Notes: generated by a model from the letters alone, not told the origin. DNA of 64,000 nucleotides from an uncultured Eubacteriales bacterium (GCA_949296455.1 CASFOZ010000003.1:1-64000); one strand, 5' to 3'. Shown: positions 45,055 through 54,084, counted from the first letter of the stretch. Program-made: numbers and translations.

Positions 45055-46155
45055 TCAGTTTTCGTCGACGCTTTGACTTGCGACTTCTACACCGCCGTCT
45101 TCTGTTTCAAATACTGTCAAAGAAGAATAAGGCTTTACATCGATTTTCCAACCGGTAAGTTTTGCCGCAAGACGGACATTCTGTCCGTTTCTGCCTATCG
45201 CAAGAGAAAGTTTATTGTCTTCTACGATTGCTTTTGCGGTTTTGTCTTCTTCGTTAATTTGCACCATTTGAACTTTTGCAGGACTCAACGAACGGGCAAT
45301 ATATTCGACCGGGTCAGCACACCATTCGACTATATCTATTTTCTCGCCGTTCAACTCGGCTACTATAGCGTTAATTCTGGTTCCCTTCTGACCTATGCAA
45401 GCGCCTACCGCATCGACATTGGGGTCATCGCTGTAAACCGAAAGTTTTGTTCTGTATCCCGCTTCTCTTGCGATACTTTTAATTACTACAAGACCTGCTT
45501 TAATTTCAGGAACTTCAAGTTCAAAGAGCCTTTTGACAAAACCGGCAGCCGCTCTCGAAACAATAACCTGAGCGCCGTGTGTTCCTTCTTTTACTCTTTT
45601 TACATAAACTTTAAAAGTATCGTTTACATTGTATTTCTCTCCGAAAATCTGGTCGGAAGGCATAAGTATAGCTTCCATTTGACTTCCAATCATTTCCATA
45701 AATACATTGTTGCCTTCGACTCTTCTTACAACGGCGTTAAGTATCTCGCCTTCTCTTTCGCTCATTTCATTCATAATAATTTCTTTTTGAGCGTCGTTGA
45801 TTCTCTGTATAATAACTTGTTTTGCAGTCTGAGCGGCAATACGGGAAAAATCTTTCGGGGTTACGTCTTCGGTAACTAAATCGCCTACTTTATATTCAGG
45901 ATTTATTTCCTGCGCTTCTTCCAAGGAAATTTCCTTATCGTAATCATCCACTTCTTCCACTACCGTTCTGTAAGCGACAACTTTGATAGTAGCGGTTTCT
46001 TCGTTAAGCGAAACAGTGACCTGCCTGCTTTCTCCGTATTCCCTTTTAAAAGCAGAAGCCAATCCTGCTTCCAAAGATTCAATCAGAAGTTCTTTTTTGA
46101 TTTTCTTTTCTTTCTCTAATAAATCAAGAGCTGCAAAAAAGTCTTTGTTAACCAT
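45055..46155 (-). CDS. nusA: Transcription termination/antitermination protein NusA
   Basis: A 366-residue protein. The N-terminal RNA-polymerase-binding domain starts FFAALDLLEKEKKIKKELLIESLE. An S1 domain lies at about residues 130-200. Two KH domains follow, with AGYRTKLSVYSDDPNVDAVGACIG then QKGTRINAIV and KAIVEDNKLSLAIGRNGQNVRLA. It lacks the E. coli C-terminal repeats, as in Firmicutes. The C-terminal 15 residues are acidic. A good GGAGG precedes the ATG; the gene lies 9 bases after rimP. Confidence 0.97.
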   Translation of the reverse strand: MVNKDFFAALDLLEKEKKIKKELLIESLEAGLASAFKREYGESRQVTVSLNEETATIKVVAYRTVVEEVDDYDKEISLEEAQEINPEYKVGDLVTEDVTPKDFSRIAAQTAKQVIIQRINDAQKEIIMNEMSEREGEILNAVVRRVEGNNVFMEMIGSQMEAILMPSDQIFGEKYNVNDTFKVYVKRVKEGTHGAQVIVSRAAAGFVKRLFELEVPEIKAGLVVIKSIAREAGYRTKLSVYSDDPNVDAVGACIGQKGTRINAIVAELNGEKIDIVEWCADPVEYIARSLSPAKVQMVQINEEDKTAKAIVEDNKLSLAIGRNGQNVRLAAKLTGWKIDVKPYSSLTVFETEDGGVEVASQSVDEN

Positions 46156-46164
46156 TGTTTCCTC

Positions 46165-46626
46165 CTAAAAATCGATAGCCGGTTTCATAAGGGCTATATC
46201 TTTTCTGTTTAAAATCAAATTATTTCCTTCATTATCGGATATTGTTACGGTATCTTTATCGTAATTTAGAATTGTACCTTGAAATTTCTTTTTTTTGTTA
46301 ATCGGAACATAAAGAGAAATTTCCACCTTCAAGTTAAGATTTCTTCTTAAATCGTCATCGGTTTTAATAGGTCTGTCCAAACCCATCGAAGAGACATTTA
46401 AGATATAAGGCTCACCGTTAGTCGGGTCTAATTCGTCAAGAATATCGCTTATTTTTTTATGAAAATTTTCACAGTCATTTAAATCTATACCGTCTTTTTT
46501 GTATAATACAAAGGTAAGATTCATTTGCGAATATTTTTTTGCATATTCGATATCGACTATTTCATAACCTAATTCGGCTGCAAGTTTGTCGGCAGCTTCT
46601 TTTACCGAGTCTGCAATTTTAGACAT
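46165..46626 (-). CDS. rimP: Ribosome maturation factor RimP
   Basis: About 153 residues. The N-terminal domain has DKLAAELGYEIVDIEYAK, LTFVLYKKDGIDLNDCENFHKKISDILDE and the core segment YILNVSSMGLDRPIKTDDDL. A TTG 15 bases upstream is in frame, but GAGG lies between it and the ATG at 46626, so I use the ATG. A candidate promoter and a 13-bp hairpin precede it, so the rimP-nusA-infB block may have its own controlled transcript. Confidence 0.95.
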   Translation of the reverse strand: MSKIADSVKEAADKLAAELGYEIVDIEYAKKYSQMNLTFVLYKKDGIDLNDCENFHKKISDILDELDPTNGEPYILNVSSMGLDRPIKTDDDLRRNLNLKVEISLYVPINKKKKFQGTILNYDKDTVTISDNEGNNLILNRKDIALMKPAIDF

Positions 46627-46643
46627 AAGTACCTCATTCAAAA

Positions 46644-46673
46644 TTTAAGGGAGCGGTTTGCCGCTCCCTTAAA
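46644..46673 (-). promoter_or_regulatory. Leader hairpin (possible attenuator) upstream of rimP-nusA
   Basis: A perfect 13-bp stem with a four-base loop: core GGGAGCGG / CCGCTCCC, extended on both sides by AAG/CTT and A-T pairs. It lies between a candidate promoter at 46688-46716 and rimP, 18 bases before the start. The bases after the stem (minus sense) are TTAAATTTTG-like, a weak U-tract, so it could end transcription from the gene upstream, attenuate rimP-nusA, or both. Confidence 0.65.
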
Positions 46674-46687
46674 GAAATCACAATATG

Positions 46688-46716
46688 ATATTATCATAAA
46701 AAAATAATTTATGCAA
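46688..46716 (-). promoter_or_regulatory. Candidate sigma-A promoter of rimP-nusA
   Basis: On the minus strand: TTGCAT, 17 bases, TAATAT. The hairpin at 46644-46673 would fall in the first 40 bases of the transcript. Confidence 0.55.
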
Positions 46717-46746
46717 CTGTTTTAATTATATTTAAAATAAAATAAA

Positions 46747-48351
46747 TTATACTTTATTTTTAAAGTTATCGGGAAGATAATTTCTTTTCATATTAATAAA
46801 AACTTTTGCGGTACAGATTGCGTCATCCAAGGCACGATGGGCGTTTTTTTGCTCGATACCGTAAAAAGAACATATGCTTTGAAGAGAAAATCTGCTTAAA
46901 TAAACAGATAAAATCTTATCTTTTTTTGCTTCTGTTAAAGTATCTATTATTTCATTATCGAAATGATAATTCTGTTTTTTTGCCTCTTCGTAAATAAAAC
47001 TCATATCAAAAGAAGCATTATGGGCAATAATCGAAGCGCCTCTTGTAAATTTATAGAAATCCGGAAGCACTTTTTTAATATCGGGCGAATCTTTTACATC
47101 GTCATCTTTTATATTGTTTACTTTTGTTGCCGTTTCGGGAATATGCATTTTAGGATTTACAAAAGTTTCGAAAGTTTCGGTAAGTTTACCGTTTTTAATT
47201 TTAACGGCCCCGATTTCAATTATTTTATCGGGTTCGGAATTTTCTTCGTGGGGATTTCCCGCAGGATATAATCCGGTAGTTTCGAGGTCGAATACAACAT
47301 AAACATTATTTTTAACATCTTCGGGAATATCTGTTTTTTCTTCTTCAACAAAGAGATTTTGTTGCGAATATTCGACATATTCTTTGGGAAAAACATATTG
47401 ATAGTTCTTTTTTTCCGTCGCAAATTTTTTAAGTTGTTTTAATGAATTTTCGTCTATTACGCAAAGCTCTATATTCGAAATCATATAAGCAGGTTTATTG
47501 GTGAACTTATCCATAACGATATTTCCGAAACATTTAACCTCAGAATTTTCTTTAATCATTTTATCGAAAGCGTTTTCCGAATTTTCGGTTTTAGGGAAAT
47601 ATTTTACGTTTATGCTTGCAGAATAATCGTCTAAAACAAATGTAAAAAAGCAACCTTGTTTTTCTTTATATTCTCTTTTTGTCAGCAATTTAACTTTACC
47701 GCAGAAAACAATACCCTGCTTTACTCCTTCGACGGAAGAAATTCTTACGGGAGAAGAAATTATTTTTTTACCTATTACCGGCTGACTTTCGGTAATTATT
47801 ATTTCGTTGTCTTCCGACAAATCGGGAATATAACTGGTTAACTCGTCTGCAATCGAAGTTAAATCGTTTAATTTTTTTTCTATTAATTGAATTCTGAAAG
47901 CGTCTGAAAAATAATCGCAAAGATATTTGGCAAGTTCTTTATCGGTATTTTTACTTTTAACGTAAGAATAGAACCCGCCGTCCAAATAAATAGTAATCGT
48001 TTTTGACCCGTTTTCGTTTTCGGTGACTTCAACATCTTCGTTTTTAATTGATTTAAAAGCGAACAAATAATTTGTTTGAAAAAAATCAAATATTGATTTT
48101 TTTATATCGTAAACACTTTCTCCTATTTTAAAAAATCTTAGGTTTACCTTGTATCCGTTAAGAATTTTCTTAGAAGCGTTTTCTAATAATTTTTGGTTTT
48201 CTTCTTCAACTAATTCGTCGTAATGTTTTATCGGCACAAAAAAATCGATATCGACTATTTTTTTAACTTTGTCTATGATTACATCTTTTATTTTAAGGTA
48301 GCCGAATTTATCTTTTGTTTCTTCGTTTAATTTTATCAAAAATGCGTCCAT
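46747..48351 (-). CDS. PolC-derived protein: N-terminal and OB domains plus DEDDh exonuclease, no polymerase
   Basis: A 534-residue protein exactly where polC stands in Firmicutes (ispG - here - rimP - nusA). Residues 1 to about 200 resemble the PolC N-terminal region. Residues about 215-310 form the OB fold (GKVKLLTKREYKEKQGCFFTF). Then comes a proofreading-type DEDDh exonuclease: YVVFDLETTG, KVNNIKDDDVKDSPD, IIAHNASFDMSF and HRALDDAICTA, so all catalytic residues are intact. In PolC the PHP domain surrounds the exonuclease and the polymerase core follows, giving about 1,400 residues. Here both are gone and the frame stops cleanly. It probably keeps 3'-5' exonuclease activity. Confidence 0.85.
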   Translation of the reverse strand: MDAFLIKLNEETKDKFGYLKIKDVIIDKVKKIVDIDFFVPIKHYDELVEEENQKLLENASKKILNGYKVNLRFFKIGESVYDIKKSIFDFFQTNYLFAFKSIKNEDVEVTENENGSKTITIYLDGGFYSYVKSKNTDKELAKYLCDYFSDAFRIQLIEKKLNDLTSIADELTSYIPDLSEDNEIIITESQPVIGKKIISSPVRISSVEGVKQGIVFCGKVKLLTKREYKEKQGCFFTFVLDDYSASINVKYFPKTENSENAFDKMIKENSEVKCFGNIVMDKFTNKPAYMISNIELCVIDENSLKQLKKFATEKKNYQYVFPKEYVEYSQQNLFVEEEKTDIPEDVKNNVYVVFDLETTGLYPAGNPHEENSEPDKIIEIGAVKIKNGKLTETFETFVNPKMHIPETATKVNNIKDDDVKDSPDIKKVLPDFYKFTRGASIIAHNASFDMSFIYEEAKKQNYHFDNEIIDTLTEAKKDKILSVYLSRFSLQSICSFYGIEQKNAHRALDDAICTAKVFINMKRNYLPDNFKNKV

Positions 48352-48379
48352 TTTTTCACCTAATTAGAGAATAAAATAT

Positions 48380-49417
48380 TTAATCGGTTATTTCAACTAA
48401 ATTTAACAACTCTTTTAAAATATCTTCGTTTGAACAAGTTTTAATTTTATTTCCTTTATAGAAAATTATAGATTGTTTTTTTCCGCCCGCAACACCGAAA
48501 TCCGCATCGCCAGCTTCACCTATTCCGTTGACGCAGCAACCCATAACTGCTATTTTGAGTTTTTTATTTATTCCTTTACACATATCGTAAATTTTTTCGG
48601 AAATACCTTTTACGTCTATTTCCGTTCTCCCGCAAGTGGGACATGAAATTATTTCAATACATTTTTCTCTTAACTGCAAACATCTAAGTATTTCTACCGC
48701 CGTTTCAACTTCGTTCACCGGGTCGCCTGTCAAAGATATTCTCACCGTGTCGCCTATTCCTTCCGAAAGCAAAGCGCCTACTCCAACCGAAGATTTGATA
48801 ATTCCTTTCGATAGAATACCCGTTTCGGTTATTCCAATATGTAAAGGATAATCGCATTTTTTTGAAAGCAATCTATAAGCTTCAATAGTTTTTAAAACAT
48901 CGGAAGATTTTACGGAAAGACAAATTTTACTGAAACCTAATTCTTCAAAAATACCTGCGTTTCTTATAGCGCTTATAACAAGCGCTTCGGCGGTATTGCC
49001 GTAAATTTTTCCAATATCTTTTTCAAGTGAACCGCCGTTAATTCCTATACGCACAGGAATATCTTTGTCTTTTAATACTTCGACTAATTTTTTAAGGTTT
49101 TCTTTATTTGAAATATTGCCGGGGTTTATCCTGATTTTACTTATACCGTTTTCGGCACATTTAACAGCAAGTCGGTAATCATAATGAATATCCGCAATCA
49201 GCGGCACAGGTGAATTTTGAACCAGATATTTTACCGCACCGGCGGCTGCCATGGTAGGCACGGCAATACGAACAAGGTCTGCGCCCGCTTCGCTTAACCT
49301 GCATATTTGTTTTAAAGTATTCTCTTTATCTTCCGTTTTAGTATTAGTCATACTTTGAACGGTTACGGGATTTGAACCGCCGATATAAATGTTTCCGACT
49401 TTAATTTCCTTTGTCAT
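48380..49417 (-). CDS. ispG: 4-hydroxy-3-methylbut-2-en-1-yl diphosphate synthase (IspG/GcpE)
   Basis: A 345-residue 4Fe-4S enzyme, the penultimate MEP step. VTVQSMTNTKTEDKENTLKQ and RINPGNIS lie in the TIM barrel. The C-terminal cluster cysteines are in ISCPTCGRTEID and AVMGCCVNGIGEAGDADFGV. Length is typical of the short bacterial form. It overlaps rseP by four bases. Confidence 0.97.
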   Translation of the reverse strand: MTKEIKVGNIYIGGSNPVTVQSMTNTKTEDKENTLKQICRLSEAGADLVRIAVPTMAAAGAVKYLVQNSPVPLIADIHYDYRLAVKCAENGISKIRINPGNISNKENLKKLVEVLKDKDIPVRIGINGGSLEKDIGKIYGNTAEALVISAIRNAGIFEELGFSKICLSVKSSDVLKTIEAYRLLSKKCDYPLHIGITETGILSKGIIKSSVGVGALLSEGIGDTVRISLTGDPVNEVETAVEILRCLQLREKCIEIISCPTCGRTEIDVKGISEKIYDMCKGINKKLKIAVMGCCVNGIGEAGDADFGVAGGKKQSIIFYKGNKIKTCSNEDILKELLNLVEITD

Positions 49418-50514
49418 AAAAAATAATTAATTAAATCCAATACAATTGTAAGTGAAAAAAGTAAAGCCAATCCTACGAAATGTATTGTACCCTCCAATTT
49501 TCTGCTTATAGGCTTTTTTCTTATCCATTCTATTATAACAAATATAATACGGGATCCGTCAAGCGCAGGAATAGGTAAAATATTCATAACAGCCAAAGTA
49601 GAAGACATTACGCATATTGCATACATCCACGCATCGAAACCTTGTCTCGAAATCTGAGAAATTGCGCCTATTGCAGTAAGCGTTCCTCCGAGATTGTTTT
49701 TTATGCCCAATGCACCTGTAATAATACCCCCGAGAACGCTGAATAATTTTCCTACCACAAGAAAGGAAAATTCAAAACCTCTCGCTATCGATTGAAAAAA
49801 AGGAAATTTGTATCTTTCATAATTATAGTAATAATTTCCGTCATCGTGCTTTACGAGATGGGAAATTCCGTAACCGTATTTTTCGGTAATCACTCCGTTT
49901 TCTTCGGTTATGAAATTTCCTTTTTGGACTTGTAAAGTAACTTTTTCTCCGTTACGCAAAACAACGACTTCGTTTGTTTGCAAATTCTGATTAAAGTAAG
50001 AAGACAAATCTGCATTAATGTTAAGATAAACCTTTCTTCCGTCGATTTCCAATATTACATCGTCAATTTGAAAATGTTGTTCTGCACCTGTAAGCTGATA
50101 AACCGTGGAAATTTTCGGCATATAATCTCCGAAACATGAAAAAAATATACTTACTAAAATTATTGCGGAAAAAAAATTAAACAGCACCCCTGCCGCAAGC
50201 ACTATTATTCTTTTCCAAGGTTTTTGATTATTGAAGGCTTTGGGATTATTATTTTCTTCGTCTTCGCCGAGAAATGAACAAAATCCGCCTAAAGGAATAG
50301 GCCGCAAAGAAAATTGTTCTCCGTTTTTGAATTTATGTTTAAAAATCGCAGGTCCGAAACCTATCGCAAATTCTTTGATTTCAAAACCTAACAGTTTGCC
50401 TGCCGTATAATGACCTAATTCGTGAATCAGCACCATAATCATTAAAGCAAACAAAGCCAAAATAATATATCCAATCCATTCGAGAACGCCTGTAAATGTT
50501 ACGGTTAAAATCAT
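49414..50514 (-). CDS. rseP: RIP metalloprotease RseP/RasP
   Basis: A 366-residue intramembrane site-2 protease. The zinc motif HELGH sits in the first helix (residues about 27-31), followed by a GFGPAIFKHKFKNGEQFSLRPIPLGG segment. A PDZ domain covers about residues 130-215. The second active-site motif is NILPIPALDGSRI. Four membrane helices are visible. In Bacillus it cleaves anti-sigma factors and signal-peptide remnants. It stands in the standard dxr-rseP-ispG order. Confidence 0.95.
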   Translation of the reverse strand: MILTVTFTGVLEWIGYIILALFALMIMVLIHELGHYTAGKLLGFEIKEFAIGFGPAIFKHKFKNGEQFSLRPIPLGGFCSFLGEDEENNNPKAFNNQKPWKRIIVLAAGVLFNFFSAIILVSIFFSCFGDYMPKISTVYQLTGAEQHFQIDDVILEIDGRKVYLNINADLSSYFNQNLQTNEVVVLRNGEKVTLQVQKGNFITEENGVITEKYGYGISHLVKHDDGNYYYNYERYKFPFFQSIARGFEFSFLVVGKLFSVLGGIITGALGIKNNLGGTLTAIGAISQISRQGFDAWMYAICVMSSTLAVMNILPIPALDGSRIIFVIIEWIRKKPISRKLEGTIHFVGLALLFSLTIVLDLINYFL

Positions 50515-50568
50515 TTTTACCTCGTTATTACAGATAAATTATATTCTCAAAGGGTTGAGTCAATACCA

Positions 50569-51711
50569 TTAAATAAGAGATAAAGCAAATTTTCTGACTT
50601 CTTTATCTAAACTCAAAACCTCTTCTGTATTATTTAAATCAATATCTGAAAAATCTTTAAACGAACGTGAAATTATTTCGGGAATATTTGTAAATTTTAT
50701 TTTCTGATTTAAAAAGGCTTCCACTGCGATTTCGTTAGCCGCATTTATTGCCGTTAGAGCTGATTTGCCTTTTCTTAAACCTTCTCTGCAAATTTCGATA
50801 CATGGAAAATTATCGGTATCAACCGGTAAAAAGGTAAGTTTTTGTATTTTATCGAATTCGAGATTTTCCGTATAGCCTTTGAGTCTTTCGGGATAAGACA
50901 AAGCATAAAGTATGGGTACCGACATATCGGGTTTTGCAAGCGCTGCAACGGTATTTCCGTCCACGAAATTTACCATTGAATGTATTATACTCTCTCTGTG
51001 AACGGTAACCTTTATTTTGCTTTCGGGAACATCGAACAGAAAAGAAGCTTCCGCAATTTCAAATCCTTTATTCATTAATGTGGCGGAATCTATAGTGATT
51101 TTTTTGCCCATATTCCAAGTCGGGTGTTTAAGTGCGTCCGATGCTGTTACCGATTCGAGTTGACTTTTGCCGTATCCGTAAAACGGTCCGCCGCTTGCCG
51201 TAAGAACAATAGAAGAAACTTCGTTTTTGTTTCCTGCCCTTAAAGACTGCCATACTGCCGAATGTTCGCTATCGATAGGAAAAATTTCGGAATTATTATC
51301 TTTTAAAAGTTTTTTTATAATACTTCCTGCCGTAACTAAAACTTCTTTATTTGCCAGTGCAATTTTTTTACCCGATTTAATTGCGCAAACCGTCGGTGAA
51401 AGTCCTGATATTCCGACTTGCGCCATTACGGCAGTATCGTAGCCATCTAAGGCTGCAATTATTTCAAGGCAATCATCGCCTTCTATCAGTTTTATACCTT
51501 TAGGAATGATTTTTTTAAATTCTTTGTTTGCGTTCTCGTCTGCAAGCGCAACATATTCAGGTTTATATTTTTTGCAAAGTTCAAATAAGAGTTTATAGTT
51601 TTTATTTGCGGTAAGAGCAAAAACCGAAAAACGTTCCGGATATAATTCGATTGCTTTTAAAGTCTGTACGCCGATAGAACCGGTGGCTCCGAAAATCGCA
51701 AGTTTTTTCAT
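50569..51711 (-). CDS. dxr: 1-deoxy-D-xylulose-5-phosphate reductoisomerase
   Basis: A 380-residue NADPH enzyme, second MEP step. GATGSIGVQTLKAIEL is the nucleotide site. NKEVLVTAGSIIKKL and PIDSEHSAVWQSL carry metal and substrate ligands. LTASGGPFYG and KHPTWNMGKKITIDSATLMNKG follow. Length is typical. It overlaps cdsA by four bases. Confidence 0.97.
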   Translation of the reverse strand: MKKLAIFGATGSIGVQTLKAIELYPERFSVFALTANKNYKLLFELCKKYKPEYVALADENANKEFKKIIPKGIKLIEGDDCLEIIAALDGYDTAVMAQVGISGLSPTVCAIKSGKKIALANKEVLVTAGSIIKKLLKDNNSEIFPIDSEHSAVWQSLRAGNKNEVSSIVLTASGGPFYGYGKSQLESVTASDALKHPTWNMGKKITIDSATLMNKGFEIAEASFLFDVPESKIKVTVHRESIIHSMVNFVDGNTVAALAKPDMSVPILYALSYPERLKGYTENLEFDKIQKLTFLPVDTDNFPCIEICREGLRKGKSALTAINAANEIAVEAFLNQKIKFTNIPEIISRSFKDFSDIDLNNTEEVLSLDKEVRKFALSLI

Positions 51712-52568
51712 ATGGCTCCGATAATGAGAAATGTCAAGTAAATTAAAGGAATAACAAACATTATACTGTCAAGTCGGTCAACCAAACCGCCGTGCCCCGG
51801 GAAAATAGTACCGAAATCCTTAATTCCCGTTTGTCTTTTCACCCAACTTGCCGCAAGGTCGCCAAGCTGCGCTAAAACCGAACCTAAAAGACCAAGCGTC
51901 AAATAAACAGCGACAGAAGCTCCAATATTCCAATCTATCAACGCATTAATCATAGTGTTGTTAAAATTATCAAAAAGCCTGAAATAATCGAAAAGTAAAA
52001 ATACTACTGTCGCTCCGAGCATTCCACCGAAAAGACCGCCTATCGCCCCCGATATTGTTTTATTAGGACTTATCGAAGGACAAAGCTTCTTCCCTTTAAA
52101 AGTAATTCCTGTAAAGAGTGCGAACATATCGGAAAATGTTGCAATAAACAGTATAAGCATTATACCCAGCAAACTACCCGTTCCTGCGTTTATGAAAAAG
52201 AATATACTTGTAAGTACGCAAGGATAAACTAGAATAAAATAAGTTACGAATAAATCGTTAAGGGAAATATTATGGTCGAAAATAAATGCAAAAAGAGCAA
52301 CGAGAGCCGAAGCTAAAATTACTATAACAAGTCCGCTTTCTTTTAAAAAGAAAACAGCGGGATATATTCCGATTATGTAGACTAAAATACACGAAAGAAT
52401 GGGTCTGTATCCCGAAGTTTTAAATGCTCTGAAAATTTCATAAGCGGCAAGAGCGATTACCGCAAGAATAACAGCGTCGATTATATATAGGCTGATAGGC
52501 CTTAGCCACAACAGCAAGGCAAATAATATAGCCGCCAATATAATACCGACTGAAACTCTTTTAAGCAT
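51708..52568 (-). CDS. cdsA: Phosphatidate cytidylyltransferase
   Basis: A 286-residue membrane enzyme that makes CDP-diacylglycerol from CTP and phosphatidate. It has about eight helices and the C-terminal signature GDLAASWVKRQTGIKDFGTIFPGHGGLVDRLDS. SPNKTISGAIGGLFGG precedes it. It overlaps uppS by eight bases and dxr by four bases. It works downstream of PlsC (2456-3094). Confidence 0.96.
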   Translation of the reverse strand: MLKRVSVGIILAAILFALLLWLRPISLYIIDAVILAVIALAAYEIFRAFKTSGYRPILSCILVYIIGIYPAVFFLKESGLVIVILASALVALFAFIFDHNISLNDLFVTYFILVYPCVLTSIFFFINAGTGSLLGIMLILFIATFSDMFALFTGITFKGKKLCPSISPNKTISGAIGGLFGGMLGATVVFLLFDYFRLFDNFNNTMINALIDWNIGASVAVYLTLGLLGSVLAQLGDLAASWVKRQTGIKDFGTIFPGHGGLVDRLDSIMFVIPLIYLTFLIIGAI

Positions 52569-53259
52569 TTAAACCTCCAAATCTTCTGCTTCTTAAATAG
52601 TATTCGTCAAGAACACGGTCGAATAAATCTTTATTGAATTCCGGCCAATATTCTTCAATAAAAATGAGTTCCGAATAAGCACATTGCCAAAGCAGAAAAT
52701 TACTCAATCTTTTTTCCCCTGCCGTTCTCAAAATAATATCCGGGTCAGGCAGATAACTAATATAAAGATTATCTTTGATATCTTTTTCTGTTATTTCTCT
52801 TTTATTGCTATCAATTAATTTATTGACTGCACGGACGATTTCATCACGGCCGCCGTAATTTATTCCGATATTGACGATTAGCTTGTCAAAAGACTTTGTG
52901 CGTTCGGTAATTGAATTTAAAGAAGAAACTAAATCGTCAGGCAATTTCGACAAGTCTCCCATTATATTAATTCTATACTCTTTCCCTTTGAATTCTTTAT
53001 CGAATTTATTAACAAATTCTTCTATAAGAGAAAAAAGAGAATTAATTTCTTCTTTAGGTCTTTTCCAATTTTCTGTAGAAAAGGCATAGAAAGTTATATA
53101 TTTTATACCGTATTCTTCGGCAGTATAAACGGCTTTTTTAATTGCGTCCACACCTTTTTTATGACCGGCTTTTCTGGGAAGCATTCTTTCCTTTGCCCAT
53201 CTTCCGTTCCCGTCCATAATAATTGCGATATGATTTGGCGGCTGTTTCCCTTTATACAT
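52561..53259 (-). CDS. uppS: Isoprenyl transferase (undecaprenyl diphosphate synthase)
   Basis: A 232-residue cis-prenyltransferase that makes the lipid carrier for cell-wall precursors. IAIIMDGNGRWAKERMLPRKAGHKKG is in pieces the diagnostic N-terminal block. YITFYAFSTENWKRP and the C-terminal PDPDIILRTAGEKRLSNFLLWQ and YSELIFIEEYWPEF complete it. Length is typical of UppS. It overlaps the 70-aa gene upstream by eight bases. Confidence 0.97.
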   Translation of the reverse strand: MYKGKQPPNHIAIIMDGNGRWAKERMLPRKAGHKKGVDAIKKAVYTAEEYGIKYITFYAFSTENWKRPKEEINSLFSLIEEFVNKFDKEFKGKEYRINIMGDLSKLPDDLVSSLNSITERTKSFDKLIVNIGINYGGRDEIVRAVNKLIDSNKREITEKDIKDNLYISYLPDPDIILRTAGEKRLSNFLLWQCAYSELIFIEEYWPEFNKDLFDRVLDEYYLRSRRFGGLNA

Positions 53260-53464
53260 CCGAATTACCTTTTCCGTTAACTTTTAATCTGAATTTACCG
53301 CAGAGCAATTCCAAAGAATTATTTTTATTCGCCGTTCTTAAAACTATATCGCTGTCATAATTACTGTCGGAATATGTGCCCGTAAATTTAACAGTATAAT
53401 CTATATTGTTCTCTTTAAGAAATTTTTCTGCGTTTACTAAAGTTTTGCCAATCAATAAATCCAT
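53252..53464 (-). CDS. Small PASTA-like protein between frr and uppS
   Basis: A 70-residue protein. The sequence GKTLVNAEKFLKENNIDYTVKF looks like the first half of a PASTA domain (Gly, then an alpha helix, then a beta strand), followed by a strand-rich LELLCGKFRLKV. There is no signal peptide or membrane helix, so it seems cytoplasmic, unlike the extracellular PASTA repeats of kinases and PBPs. It starts one base inside the frr stop and ends inside uppS, so it is certainly translated with them. I do not know a characterised homologue. Confidence 0.72.
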   Translation of the reverse strand: MDLLIGKTLVNAEKFLKENNIDYTVKFTGTYSDSNYDSDIVLRTANKNNSLELLCGKFRLKVNGKGNSDV

Positions 53465-54039
53465 TAAACGCTCATTATCTCCGTCTCTTTATCTTTATAC
53501 ATTTTATCGACGGTTTCGATAAATTTATTAACGGATTTATCCACATCTTTTTCAAAACCGGCAAGTTCGTCTTCTGTTATGTTATTGTCTTTTTTTAATT
53601 TTTTAAGTCCGTCGTTAGCATCACGCCTTATGTTTCTTATGGCAACTTTACTGTTTTCGGAAATAGCTTTGATTTCTTTGGCTATTGCCTTTCTTCTCTC
53701 TTCGTTAAGGTCCGGAAAAACAAGACGTATAACTTTACCGTCGTTAACGGGATTAATTCCGAGATTTGCGGCAATCAAAGCTTTTTCTACATCTTTTAAA
53801 GCCCCATTATCCCATACGGAAATTACAAGTACTTTACCGTCCTGAACGGTAACGTTTCCTATTTGCTGCAAAGGAGTAGGAGTTCCGTAATAATCGACTG
53901 TAACTTTGTCGAGAATATGCGGATTGGCTCTTCCCGCTCTTATACCGATAAACTCGCTTTTAAGATTATCAACGGCTTTTTGAAGTTTTTCGTTAAGCTC
54001 CGTAAAAATTTTATTTACTTCGATATTATCATATCCCAT
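53464..54039 (-). CDS. frr: Ribosome recycling factor
   Basis: A 191-residue tRNA-mimic that splits post-termination ribosomes with EF-G. IRAGRANPHILDKVTVDYYG, LVISVWDNGALKDVEKALIAANLG, VIRLVFPDLNEERRKAIAK and AIRNIRRDANDGLKKL (the hinge and tip) are visible. It is slightly longer than the usual 185 because of the N-terminus. It follows pyrH by 45 bases. Confidence 0.97.
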   Translation of the reverse strand: MGYDNIEVNKIFTELNEKLQKAVDNLKSEFIGIRAGRANPHILDKVTVDYYGTPTPLQQIGNVTVQDGKVLVISVWDNGALKDVEKALIAANLGINPVNDGKVIRLVFPDLNEERRKAIAKEIKAISENSKVAIRNIRRDANDGLKKLKKDNNITEDELAGFEKDVDKSVNKFIETVDKMYKDKETEIMSV

Positions 54040-54084
54040 AATTTCACCTCAAAAAATATTAAATTTATAGTGCAAATAATTTAT

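Noticed and set aside
43294-45879. Plus-strand open frames of 90-268 codons opposite infB, ylxR and nusA
   Set aside because: They lie antisense to well-supported conserved genes, have no ribosome sites or recognisable motifs, and their composition (Phe, Ser, Tyr, Cys-rich) is what the complement of such genes produces.
46642-46746. Remnant of the polymerase part of PolC
   Set aside because: The 105 bases hold a promoter-like element and a hairpin and no PHP or polymerase-like reading frame.
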